Of a DNA stretch of 64,000 nt, positions 1-8,211 are shown in pieces; within the stretch, counting starts at the first letter, position 1; each line of letters begins with the position of its first letter. Below the pieces are notes generated by a model. That model searched no databases, was not told the origin of the DNA, and saw only the letters and a list, made by a program, of their open reading frames with translations. The position numbers and the translations under genes were made by a program. The stretch is taken from contig CAWGMT010000013.1 in assembly GCA_963823675.1 (NCBI GenBank), positions 806,001-870,000 on the forward strand, in the 5' to 3' direction. This stretch comes from CAWGMT01 sp963823675. Lineage in GTDB: Bacteria; Planctomycetota; Planctomycetia; Isosphaerales; Isosphaeraceae.

Positions 1-2
1 TT

Positions 3-77
3 CCTGAAGATACTACGGCGCACGAGCGGCTGGACGGTGCCCTGCACGAGTACAACCGACCCGTCGCAGGCGTGTGA
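3..77 (+). CDS. 3' end of an unidentified upstream gene (partial)
   Basis: An open frame enters from the left edge and ends at a TGA at 75-77, only 15 bases before the GTG start of the GH9 gene. About 24 codons are visible and they match no family I recognise. The close spacing suggests an upstream gene co-transcribed with the glycosidase. This is a weak call, because an open frame this short at a window edge can occur by chance. Confidence 0.25.
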   Translation, partial: PEDTTAHERLDGALHEYNRPVAGV

Positions 78-92
78 GGGGGACAAGGCACC

Positions 93-667
93 GTGAACCC
101 TGACTCTCGGCTCGCACCGGCTAGACTTAGCAAGCTGGTGGCACTTTGCATATTGCTCGCGTGCACGTGCTCGAACGCCCTTTCGGCGTCGCCGCCCGAT
201 GCCGCGGTTTTCCTTCGCGCCAACCAGGTCGGCTACTCAGCCAAAGACATGAAAGTCGCGATTGCGTTCTCCGAGTCACCGCTCCCCGCCAAGTTCGCCG
301 TGGTCGCAGCCGATACCGGCGCATCGGTTTTCGAGGGCGAGACCGTATCGCTCCCCGGTGAACGGTGGGGGAAGTTCGACCAGTATGGAGAGCTTGACTT
401 CACAGGGGTAACTCGGCCGGGCCGCTACGTGCTGCGGATGGGTGAGGCGAGATCGTTGCCCTTTGCCATCGGCGAGCTCGTGCTGGCGGGCTTGCCGGAC
501 CATTTTCTGGATTTCATGCGTCAACAGCGGTGTGGCTACAACCCATGGCTGGGCGTGAAGTGCCACCAGCTCGACGGCCGGACCGCCTTCGGTCCACTTC
601 CCGACGGAACGGAGATCGACGCCCGTGGCGGCTGGCACGACGCGGGCGACTTGTTGAAGTACCAGCT
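93..667 (+). pseudogene. Glycoside hydrolase family 9 (endoglucanase-type), 5' fragment interrupted by an IS
   Basis: This is the N-terminal part of a secreted GH9 enzyme, which would hydrolyse beta-1,4-glucan-type polysaccharides outside the cytoplasm. The GTG start follows a purine-rich stretch (AGGGGG). Residues 12-32 look like a signal peptide. The next ~100 residues match the cellulase N-terminal Ig-like domain (FLRANQVGYSAKD, then GRYVLR). The GH9 catalytic-base motif GGWHDAGD follows, with Asp183 and Asp186. The frame breaks just after KYQL, where an IS256-family element has inserted. Joining base 667 to base 1695 restores DLLKYQLTSGNATAQM in frame, so the two halves are one gene. The second half carries its own frameshift. 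Confidence 0.85.
660..667. repeat. Target-site duplication, left copy (TACCAGCT)
   Basis: The 8-bp word TACCAGCT directly precedes the left terminal repeat of the inserted element and recurs exactly at 1687-1694 after the right terminal repeat. An 8- or 9-bp duplication is usual for the IS256 family. The word encodes the YQL residues of the host glycosidase in both copies. Confidence 0.9.
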
Positions 668-693
668 GGGCCTGTAAGAAATATTGTGTCAAC
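668..693 (+). repeat. Left terminal inverted repeat of the IS256-family element
   Basis: This 26-bp end matches the reverse complement of 1661-1686 at about 20 positions, including GGGC at the tip and the inner TTGTGTCAAC block. It lies immediately after the left target duplication. Confidence 0.88.
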
Positions 694-745
694 GTAGGGA
701 ATCGGGTATTCCTTCCTATCCTCTTTTCCTTACGGAGATTGTCGC

Positions 746-1635
746 ATGGATGCGATTTTGACAGAAAAGGCCGAACGGCTCGCGAAAGAGGTCGCGACAC
801 AGGCAAGGACGCTGGATGACCTCAACGGCCTCATCAAGCTGATGATGAAATCCGCGCTGGAACGCATGCTCGACACCGAAATGGATGTGCATCTCGGACG
901 TAAGAAGCTGCCTGGGCTGACTGCCGACTCTCCGGCTGAGGTGCCGGCGAACTGTGCTGCCGAGGCGCCTCCGAAGAAGGGGGCAAAGAATCGTCGCAAT
1001 GGACATTCACACAAAACGGTACAGGGCGATCTTGGCGAAATCAGGGTCACGACGCCGCGCGATCGCGATGGCACCTTCGAGCCACAATTGATCCCCAAAC
1101 ATCGCCGTCGCTTGACCGGTTTCGACGAGAAGATTCTTGCTCTCTACGCCAAGGGTATGACCACTTGGGACATTCAGCAGATTGTGAAAGAACTCTATGA
1201 TGTTGATGTTTCACCGACGCTGGTCTCAGAGATTACCACTGACCTCGACGCGCAAGTGACAGCGTGGCGCACCCGGCAGCTCGACGCCGTTCTGGCCAAT
1301 CGTCTATTTCGACGGCATCGGGCGACAAATATCCGACCATCGTCAAGCAGTGGCGTTTGAAGTGGCCGGACATCGCGGCCATGTTCGAGTTCCCGCCTGC
1401 GATCCGCAAGGCGATCTACACGACCAACGCCATCGAGTCGGTCAACAGCGTGATTCGCAAGTTCACGCGGAACCGCAAGCAATACCCCAACGAGGAGTCA
1501 GCGCTGAAGCTCGTGTACTTGGCCATCCACGAAGCGCCGAAGAAGTGGACCATGCCGATCCCGAAGTGGAGAGAAGCGCTGAACCACTTCGCCATCATGT
1601 TCGAGGACCGACTGCCGACCCCAGCTCGCACTTGA
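746..1635 (+). pseudogene. IS256-family transposase, internal deletion and frameshift
   Basis: The first ~180 codons match the N-terminal half of IS256/Mutator transposases (LMKSALERMLDTEMDVHLG, then TPRDRDGTFEPQLIPK and GMTTWDIQ). Near 1292 one extra base shifts the frame, after which the expected WPIVYFDGI with the first catalytic Asp can be read in the next frame. At about 1320 the sequence jumps to GDKYPTIVKQW, the C-terminal third, which continues through TTNAIESVN (containing the catalytic Glu) to the stop at 1635. The segment that should hold the second catalytic Asp is absent. The protein cannot be active. Confidence 0.9.
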
Positions 1636-1660
1636 CCCTGCAAGTTCCGTACCCAACTGT

Positions 1661-1686
1661 GTTGACACAAAAAGATTTACAAGCCC
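1661..1686 (-). repeat. Right terminal inverted repeat of the IS256-family element
   Basis: This is the reverse-complement partner of 668-693. It is followed directly by the second TACCAGCT copy at 1687-1694, fixing the right boundary of the element. Confidence 0.88.
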
Positions 1687-1694
1687 TACCAGCT
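1687..1694. repeat. Target-site duplication, right copy (TACCAGCT)
   Basis: An exact second copy of the 8-bp word at 660-667. The host reading frame resumes inside it. Confidence 0.9.
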
Positions 1695-2974
1695 TACGTC
1701 GGGTAACGCCACGGCCCAGATGCTTCTGGCCTATGCGCTCGGCCGACGGTCCGCGCCGCGGGGTCCGCGCTTCGCCAACTGCGTCGAACGCGCTGGGCGA
1801 TCCCGTTCCCAACGGTGTGCCCGACCTTCTCGATGAAGCTCGCTGGGGCCTCGACTGGATGCTCAAGCTTCACCCTGCGCCCGACCAGCTCTACCACCAG
1901 GTGGCCGACGATCGCGACCATGTCAGCTTCCGCCTGCCGCAAAACGAAATCGCGGACTACGGCTGGGGCAAGGGGGGCGCGCGTGTCGTCTATTTCGCGG
2001 ACGGCCGCCCCCAGGGTTTGCAGCGGTTCAAGAGCGAGTCGACCGGCCTGGCGAACCTCGCGGGCCGATACGCCGCCGCCATGGCGCTGGCCTACCAGAC
2101 GTGGAGGGACGACCCGGGTGCCCGCGCTTTCGCCGAGCGCTGCTTGAAGGCTGGCCGCGAGGTCTACGAGCTGGGCCGCACCCACGAGGGGTCGCAACAG
2201 GGCAATTCCTACAAGGCGCCCTACCGCTACGAGGAAACAACCTGGGCCGACGATATGGAATGGGGCGGGGCCGAGCTGTTCCGCGCCACGGGCGAGCGCC
2301 GCTACCTCGACCAAGCGAAACGCTACGCGCTGATGGCCGGCACCGACACGTGGATGGGCCGGGAACAGGCCAAGCACTATCAGTTCTACCCGTTCCTGAA
2401 CGTCGGCCACTTCCGGCTTTATGACCTGGTAGATGCCGACTTTCAGAAGGTTCTCGCCGGCTACTACCGCGACGGGATCGACCGTTGTGTGCGAGCGGGC
2501 CAGACCAATCCGTACCGCCTCGGCGTGCCGTTCATCTGGTGCTCCAACAACCTTGTCGTCGCGCTCGTGGCACAGTGTTATTTGTATGAGCGAATGACCG
2601 GGGACGTACGCTACCACGGTTTCGCGGCGCGCAACCGCGACTGGCTGCTCGGCCGCAACCCGTGGGGATACACGATGTTCACCGAGGTGGGCACTGTGTT
2701 TCCCAAGGACGTACACCTACAGACCACGAAGCTCACGGGGCGCTCGGTGCGCGGGGGATTGGTGGACGGGCCCGTCTATGAGCGCATCTTCCGGTCCCAG
2801 CGCGGTGTCTCGATCACCGAGCCGGACCCGCTCGCCCCCTTCCAGGACGAGCGGGCCGTCTATCACGACGACATCAAGGACTATGTGACCAACGAACCGA
2901 CAATGGACGGCACGGCGTCGGCGATCCTGATGTGGGTGGCAGGGGATGAGCAAGGTCCAAGTGCGCGCCCGTAG
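1695..2974 (+). pseudogene. Glycoside hydrolase family 9, 3' fragment with a one-base frameshift
   Basis: This is the catalytic (alpha/alpha)6 barrel of the GH9 enzyme whose first part lies before the IS. From 1695 the frame reads TSGNATAQMLLAYALGR and continues to about 1786. There one extra base (somewhere in 1771-1788) moves the true frame to the one holding NALGDPVPNGVPDLLDEA. From there it runs unbroken to the TAG at 2974. GH9 hallmarks are RNRDWLLGRNPWG and, near the end, DYVTNEPTMDGTASA with the conserved NE acid/base region. An ATG at 1733 would only start an N-terminally truncated product. The gene is broken twice, although the frameshift may be a sequencing error. Confidence 0.88.
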
Positions 2975-3102
2975 GGACCGGTGGCTCTTCGGGGTCCGCT
3001 AACAACTTCGTTGACTTTGGCAGCAGAGCAACGGATCGCAAGGCGTGGTATACTCGATCGAAGGATGGACATAGCGGTTAAATTCTGGCAGGGGGAGTCG
3101 CT

Positions 3103-3372
3103 ATGGAGGGGGCAAAAGCACGTCCGGGTCGGCGTCTTCGAAGCACAACCTTGAATCGGGAGCAGGCCGTGTATGACGCCAGCCTGCCCCAATGGGTGCA
3201 AGAGCACGATTCCGCACACGTCCTCATCAAGGATGACGAGGTTGTCGGCTTCTATCCGACCCGCGAAGAAGCACTCGCCGCCGGCTACAGTCGGTTTGGG
3301 GTGGTGCCGCTGTTCGTCAAGAAGATCACGGCCGCCGAGCCCGTTTATTACATCCCCAACGTGACCCTCTGA
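3103..3372 (+). CDS. Small DUF5678-like hypothetical protein
   Basis: An 89-residue cytosolic protein with no signal peptide or membrane segment. The core (SLPQWVQEHDSAHVLIKDDE, then VVGFYPTREEALAAGYSRFG and PLFVKKI) resembles the short DUF5678-type proteins common in planctomycetes and cyanobacteria. In those genomes such genes are often followed by a retropepsin-like protease gene. Here the stop overlaps the ATG of a decayed retropepsin remnant (TGATG at 3370-3374), so the pair was once translationally coupled. The start is the ATG after GGGGGAGTCGCT. The molecular function is unknown. Confidence 0.6.
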   Translation: MEGAKARPGRRLRSTTLNREQAVYDASLPQWVQEHDSAHVLIKDDEVVGFYPTREEALAAGYSRFGVVPLFVKKITAAEPVYYIPNVTL

Positions 3373-3502
3373 TGGCCCGCTTCCGACTGCGGATCGGAGG
3401 GGACGGCCCGGTCATCTCCTGGCTTTGATCGGCCGTGATATGCTGGCCTACTGCCGGTTCTTCTACGACGGACCGAATGGCGAGCTCATACTCGCGGTTT
3501 GA
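3372..3502 (+). pseudogene. Retropepsin-like aspartic protease remnant, internally deleted
   Basis: The ATG at 3372 overlaps the preceding stop and begins MARFRLRIGGDGPV, a plausible N-terminus, but a TGA follows at 3426-3428. In the next frame from 3422 the sequence reads ALIGRDMLAYCRFFYDGPNG and ends at 3502. This resembles the C-terminus of the planctomycete/cyanobacterial retropepsin-like partner protein (usually ...GRDxLxYCRFxYDG...). The middle, including the catalytic DTG region, is missing, so the gene is dead. Family assignment rests on the terminal motif and on the coupled neighbour. Confidence 0.5.
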
Positions 3503-3769
3503 CCGGTTCTTCCCCTATAGCTGGCGATGGGCAATCCGGGTCAACAGCCGCGCCAGTGACTTGGTGGCCTCGGGGAACCGTTTGCAAAATTGCAGCAAGG
3601 CTTGAACGACCCCTGTGCGGCTCGAATCGCAGGAGGATACACTGGTCTGAGTGGGAGTTGCGGGCATCGTTGCAGATGCCAAGAACCGGCTACCGTTCCG
3701 CTCGATGGTGCGAAAGACGAAACGACAACGCTCCGACCGCAGAGTCCAACAGCGTGGAGGTCGACTCTC

Positions 3770-6337
3770 ATGGGCTTTTCCCGGCTGAATTTGAACGATC
3801 TGCGAAACCAAGATGGCAGGAGAGAGCAGAAGACTCCCTTCGAGCATCAACTCGACGCTTTCAAAGCCCTCGACCGTACTTTTTCCTTCACGGATGCCAA
3901 CGGCAAGGGCGCTTTGCTCGTCCTTCCTACCGGGGCCGGCAAGACGTTTACGACTGTCAAATGGCTTTGCGATCGGGCTCTTACGAGAAACATGAAGATT
4001 CTCTGGCTGGCACAGTCGTTTTACCTCCTCGACCAAGCGTTCAAGGAGTTTAACGACTACGCTGCCTGGATTCCTGAGCCCAGGGAAATGCTTCACATCC
4101 GCCGTGTGTCGAGCAACCCATCGCATCAGCTACCCCATTCCGTCGAGATAACGGATGACGTGGTAATCATGACCACGCAAACAGCCATCAAAAACCTGCA
4201 CTCGGACGCGACGGACCGAACGGGTAGCAGGGTTATCAGCAGTTTCAGACGGTTTGTCGAGGAGGCCAAGAATAACGGTCTGTTCGTCGTGCTGGATGAG
4301 GCCCACCATGCCCCCGCTCACGGGTGCCGGCACTTGTTAGTTAACGAAGACGAATCCACGCCTGGAATTCGCCGGCTCGTGCCGAGCGCGTACCTTCTTG
4401 GCCTCACCGCTACGCCCACTTACACGGACGAGACAAGAAGAGGATGGCTCAGCAGGATTTTTGAGGCAGGGATTATCCATAACGCGGACAAGACCGAGCT
4501 CATGGCTCAAGGCATCTTGGCAAGGCCCAAATACATCGAAAGGCCGACGGGGAGGGAGCTCATCGTTTCCGATGATCTCTACAACCGCCTTGTCAGGGAA
4601 CACAAGGACTTGCCTGAAAACGTGATCGAAATCCTCGCGGGCGATTCCCGGCGTAACGATTACATTGTGCAGGAATATGTCCAGAACAGGGATCGCTACG
4701 GGAAGACGATCATATTTGCCGACCGCTGGTTCCAGTGTGTCTACCTGAAGGAGAAGCTACTTGACAAAGGCGTCAGAGCCGATGCCATTTACTCGCACAT
4801 CGATGCCGATCCCGGGTCCGCTGAGGCCCGAAACAAGCGGACGGCAAGCGACAACGAGCGCATCTTGAACGAATTCAAGCACGGCAAGGACAGCTCGGGG
4901 CGGGACACTCTTGAGGTACTGATAAATGTAAGAATGCTGACGGAAGGAGCCGATGTACCTAGCGTCCGAACAGTTTTCCTGACCCGCCAGACAACGAGTG
5001 CCATCCTGATGACCCAAATGATCGGGCGAGCTTTGCGTGGCAGAAGGGCAGGCGGAGGCGATGAGGCGAACATCGTCCTGTTCATCGATAACTGGAAACG
5101 ACTTATCGATTGGGCTACGCCGGCGTCGCTTGACGGCGGCACAGCGCAGGAGCGAGTGATCCGCGGTTACTATCCGCTGGAATACATTTCGATCCGCTTG
5201 GTGGAGGAACTTACTCGCCAGGTCAACAGTGGCGGCGATATTCCCTCTCCGCCTTTCTCTCAGATCGTTCCTGTCGGATGGTTTCAGACAGAAATCGTTG
5301 TGGCGACTGAAGACGCTGCCGACGAAACGCAGTCGTTCACCGAGTTCGTGATGGCCTATGAGGGTACAAAGCCGAAATTCGACGCCTTCATTGAACATTT
5401 CCAGCGCAGCGTACCGGAAGGATGGGACAAAGAGTCCCTGTCATTCGAATGGATGATGGCGCAGACACAGCGCTGGGTGGCCAAGTTTTTTGACCTCGAA
5501 GCAGATCAACTCGGCGGCGGACTGGAGATGAACCTCGCACGGATCGCCCGCCACATCGCGCAGACGCAAACAGCGCCGCCTTTTCACTCGTTCGAGGATC
5601 GCCCCAAATATGATTTGGACGAGTTAGCCCGACGCCGCCTTAACAATAGCCCGGTCGAGAACAGCACATTTTTGGAATCAGAGTTCACCAGACCGGGGAA
5701 TTTATGGAGGGTTTTCTACAAGACAATCGACCGTTTCCACACGGCATTCGACGGAGCGGTAAGGCGAGCTCTGCGCCCAGGACGAGGCATGTCGCCCACG
5801 ACCTTGACCTCGAGCGAAAAACGCAGCAAGCGGGAACTATCGGAGGCCGAGAAAGAGCAAGTCAAGCGGCGGGACAGCTACGCGTGCTTGTGCTGCGGTG
5901 CGTCTGGCAGAGGCGTTCGGCTCCAGATTGACCACATCGTTTCGTACAACATCGGAGGGGAAACGAGCGTAGAGAATTCCCAGACGCTTTGCAGCGTTTG
6001 CAACCGAGAAAAGAAAATCAACGAGCTGAACTTCCTTCAAACGGCGACGCTGCTGCCCGGGCCGCCCGAACCGGAACTGCTCACCCGCTCCGGCACGGAA
6101 GACGTCAAACGGACGATCACGAGACTTGTCAACCACTTCTACCGGTGCCGGGCCGTCTCTGAAGTTCGGATGCACACGCGGTCCACTGGCCGATTCTACT
6201 CGACGTGGGAGATCGAACTGTTCGCTGGCAACAAGCCGAAGTGGCTGAATGATCACAAGTGGTCTCTAGTCGACCACATCCAGGAGAATTTCGGCTGCTC
6301 GCATGTTACTGACATCAGAATTGTTGGCGCGAGGTAA
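3770..6337 (+). CDS. SF2 DEAD/DEAH-type helicase with C-terminal HNH nuclease domain
   Basis: An 855-residue protein read from the ATG at 3770, which has GGAGG about 8 bases upstream; the frame is also open further 5'. Helicase motifs appear in order: FEHQLDAF (residues 24-31, Q-motif-like), Walker A LPTGAGKT (52-59), DEAH box VVLDEAHHAP, motif III LLGLTATPT and motif VI QMIGRALRGRRAGG. This is the type III restriction/UvrB-like arrangement of ATP-dependent translocases. After a ~200-residue linker comes an HNH module at about 696-745: CxxC, LQIDHIVSYNIGG, then CxxC. A ~90-residue tail with WEIELFAGNKP follows. The base composition is less GC-rich than the neighbours (31/60 in one line counted, against 41/60 in the 30-kb oxidoreductase). 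It stands alone with no methylase or specificity gene nearby. A role against invading DNA is inference. Confidence 0.85.
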   Translation: MGFSRLNLNDLRNQDGRREQKTPFEHQLDAFKALDRTFSFTDANGKGALLVLPTGAGKTFTTVKWLCDRALTRNMKILWLAQSFYLLDQAFKEFNDYAAWIPEPREMLHIRRVSSNPSHQLPHSVEITDDVVIMTTQTAIKNLHSDATDRTGSRVISSFRRFVEEAKNNGLFVVLDEAHHAPAHGCRHLLVNEDESTPGIRRLVPSAYLLGLTATPTYTDETRRGWLSRIFEAGIIHNADKTELMAQGILARPKYIERPTGRELIVSDDLYNRLVREHKDLPENVIEILAGDSRRNDYIVQEYVQNRDRYGKTIIFADRWFQCVYLKEKLLDKGVRADAIYSHIDADPGSAEARNKRTASDNERILNEFKHGKDSSGRDTLEVLINVRMLTEGADVPSVRTVFLTRQTTSAILMTQMIGRALRGRRAGGGDEANIVLFIDNWKRLIDWATPASLDGGTAQERVIRGYYPLEYISIRLVEELTRQVNSGGDIPSPPFSQIVPVGWFQTEIVVATEDAADETQSFTEFVMAYEGTKPKFDAFIEHFQRSVPEGWDKESLSFEWMMAQTQRWVAKFFDLEADQLGGGLEMNLARIARHIAQTQTAPPFHSFEDRPKYDLDELARRRLNNSPVENSTFLESEFTRPGNLWRVFYKTIDRFHTAFDGAVRRALRPGRGMSPTTLTSSEKRSKRELSEAEKEQVKRRDSYACLCCGASGRGVRLQIDHIVSYNIGGETSVENSQTLCSVCNREKKINELNFLQTATLLPGPPEPELLTRSGTEDVKRTITRLVNHFYRCRAVSEVRMHTRSTGRFYSTWEIELFAGNKPKWLNDHKWSLVDHIQENFGCSHVTDIRIVGAR

Positions 6338-6696
6338 AGAGTTCAAAGCGCCCAGCGCCGCGCAGGCCGGCAGTGGGAGAGCAGCCGATTACGTCAAGCA
6401 AAGGAGCGCTCCAAGGTCCCCTTCCAGTCGCGTGACCGATCGGGGTCAAGTGTGGACGTGCCGTTCTGCTCTCTTGTTACTGATCTCGAGCGCAGTGCCG
6501 TATTTCGGGCCTCATAGACAACGTAACGGCCGGACTCCTCCCGGCTCGGCACAGACGATGACGCCGCTGACGGAATCTGCGTTCCCAATCGGGGTTTCTT
6601 TCGTCGATTGGAACGGGCAACACGAATGATAGGGGGGGGGGATCGGCTTCGATAGACCACGGAGGCGGAGCGTGGCTTAGTTTGGCAGCAGAGCCT
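6338..6696. other. Non-coding interval between the helicase and the WD40 gene
   Basis: About 360 bases with a run of G near 6631. I see no supported gene, RNA or terminator here. It separates a + strand gene from the convergent - strand WD40 gene. Confidence 0.5.
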
Positions 6697-8166
6697 TTAT
6701 CGCGCCGCCGCCTGATTGCCCACTCGCTTGTATCCCGGCGCGGCGATGATGGTGCGCAGCAGCTTGCCATCCGCCAGGTTCCACAGCCGGACTTCGCCGT
6801 CCCAGCCTCCCGAGGCCACGGTCTTGCCGTCGCGAGAGATGGCCAGCGAGTAGATCCAGTCCTGATGGCCCGGCATCCGGCGGACCTGCGAGCCTTTGTC
6901 GGTGAAGACCGCGACGTTCTTGTCGGCACCACACGCGAGCAGGTTCTTGCCGTCGGGCGTAAACCGCAGCTTGAAGACCGTGCCGCCGAAACCGCCGATC
7001 TCGCGGATCGCCTTGGCCTCGCTGTCCGGGTTCCAGACCCTGATGCGGTTGTCTTCGCCGCCGGTGGCAACCCCTTTGCCGTCAGGGGTGAACGAGACCG
7101 TGTAAACCGGCGCGCCGTGGCCGGGAAATGTCACCAGCGATTCCTTTTTGTCAACGTCGAAGACCTTGGCGGTCTTGTCGCGGCTCGCCGTCGCCAGTCG
7201 CTTCCCGTCCGGGCTGAAGGCGATCCCCAGAACCCAATCGGCATGGTCTTCGATCTGGAACAGGAGCTTTCCGGTCTCGACCTCGAAGAGTCGCAGGGTC
7301 CGGTCGGCCCCCGCGGTGGCGATCTTCTTGCTATCCGGGCTGAATGCGACCGCGAACGCCGCGTCCTGGGTTTCGACCAGGTCGCGAACCGGCTTGCCGC
7401 CTCCATCGGGCTCGGCCAGCCAGAGCTTGACCACGCCGAAGACGCCCGGGTCGCCGCTGGCGGTGGCCAGCCACTTGCCGTCCGGGCTGTAGGCGATGTC
7501 GTAGACCCGCTCGGCCAGTCCGCTTAACCTGCGCCTCAGCTTGCCGTCGGCTGTATTCCAGAAGGTGATCTCGTGATAACCCGACGCCGCGATCGTCGAG
7601 CCGTCCCGGCTGAATGCCAGGGCCGTGATCGGGACGGTCGCCGGATAATCCTGGGGGATATTGACGCGCCTTGTCTTGCGCAGCACGATCGTCCAGTCGT
7701 CGTTGGGGGAACCGCCGTCATATTTGGCTCCCTCCGCAACCCATCGCTCGATCACGGCGATCTTCGCGGGTGTAAGCGGGTCCTGCTTGTACGGCATCCT
7801 TGGCTGGCCTTCCGGGCCGATCACCTCGACGAGATTGCTCTCGTCGGGTTTGCCCGGCTCGAGCGTGGTCCCCTCGCCCTGCTGGCCGCCCTTGGCGAGC
7901 TGGGCAAAGGTCGTCATGACGTATTTGCTCTCCGTCTTCTTCGGGTTGTGGCATGCAATACAGCTTTCGACCAGGATGGGCGCCACGTCTCGAATGAAGC
8001 TCACAGGAGGCTCCTTCGACTTTCCTTTCGCCTCCGGGATCGCCGATCCAGGACGCCGGCCGCCTTGATCGGCCGGTCCCTGGCCAGCCTCGCTCGCAAC
8101 GGAAATCACCAGGAACAGCCCGAGGGCCAGGCCGGTCGTGACGCAGGTGCGCAGAATTCGAGACAT
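6697..8166 (-). CDS. Exported cytochrome-c-like domain plus WD40 repeat protein
   Basis: A 489-residue protein. The ATG at 8166 was chosen because GGAGGA lies 8 bases upstream. Residues 1-27 form a signal peptide (TTGLALGLFLVISVASEA). A planctomycete-type cytochrome c domain follows (DVAPILVESCIACH, haem-binding CxxCH at 69-73, later MPYKQDPLTPA). From about residue 150 to the end there are six or seven WD40 repeats with recurrent FSPDGKxxAT and WNxxDGK strings, expected to form a beta-propeller. Such proteins are abundant in planctomycetes and lie outside the cytoplasmic membrane. Their electron-transfer or scaffolding role is not established. It follows the PPC-domain gene on the same strand with a 45-bp gap, so the two probably form an operon. 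Confidence 0.88.
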   Translation of the reverse strand: MSRILRTCVTTGLALGLFLVISVASEAGQGPADQGGRRPGSAIPEAKGKSKEPPVSFIRDVAPILVESCIACHNPKKTESKYVMTTFAQLAKGGQQGEGTTLEPGKPDESNLVEVIGPEGQPRMPYKQDPLTPAKIAVIERWVAEGAKYDGGSPNDDWTIVLRKTRRVNIPQDYPATVPITALAFSRDGSTIAASGYHEITFWNTADGKLRRRLSGLAERVYDIAYSPDGKWLATASGDPGVFGVVKLWLAEPDGGGKPVRDLVETQDAAFAVAFSPDSKKIATAGADRTLRLFEVETGKLLFQIEDHADWVLGIAFSPDGKRLATASRDKTAKVFDVDKKESLVTFPGHGAPVYTVSFTPDGKGVATGGEDNRIRVWNPDSEAKAIREIGGFGGTVFKLRFTPDGKNLLACGADKNVAVFTDKGSQVRRMPGHQDWIYSLAISRDGKTVASGGWDGEVRLWNLADGKLLRTIIAAPGYKRVGNQAAAR

Positions 8167-8211
8167 TCTCTGGGTCCTCCGAGCATCGGCCGTTGGCCGC
8201 ATCCCTTCATC

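Larger units (their letters stand above)
668..1686 (+). mobile_element. IS256-family insertion sequence, internally deleted
   Basis: This 1,019-bp element is bounded by imperfect 26-bp terminal inverted repeats at 668-693 and 1661-1686. They share the outer GGGC, TGTAA and TTGTGTCAAC blocks, about 20 of 26 positions. It is flanked by an exact 8-bp target duplication. The single transposase gene inside belongs to the IS256/Mutator-type family but lacks its middle. Full IS256-family elements are about 1.3-1.5 kb, so roughly 0.3-0.4 kb is missing. Without a complete transposase it could only move if a full relative supplied the enzyme. Its sharp ends and clean duplication suggest it inserted as an already shortened copy or decayed recently. 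Confidence 0.93.

Noticed and set aside
3016..6694. 14-bp direct repeat (TTTGGCAGCAGAGC) flanking the helicase gene at 3016-3029 and 6681-6694, as a possible attachment site.
   Set aside because: Several exact 14-mer pairs are expected by chance in a 64-kb GC-rich window, the word matches no tRNA, and no integrase is near.
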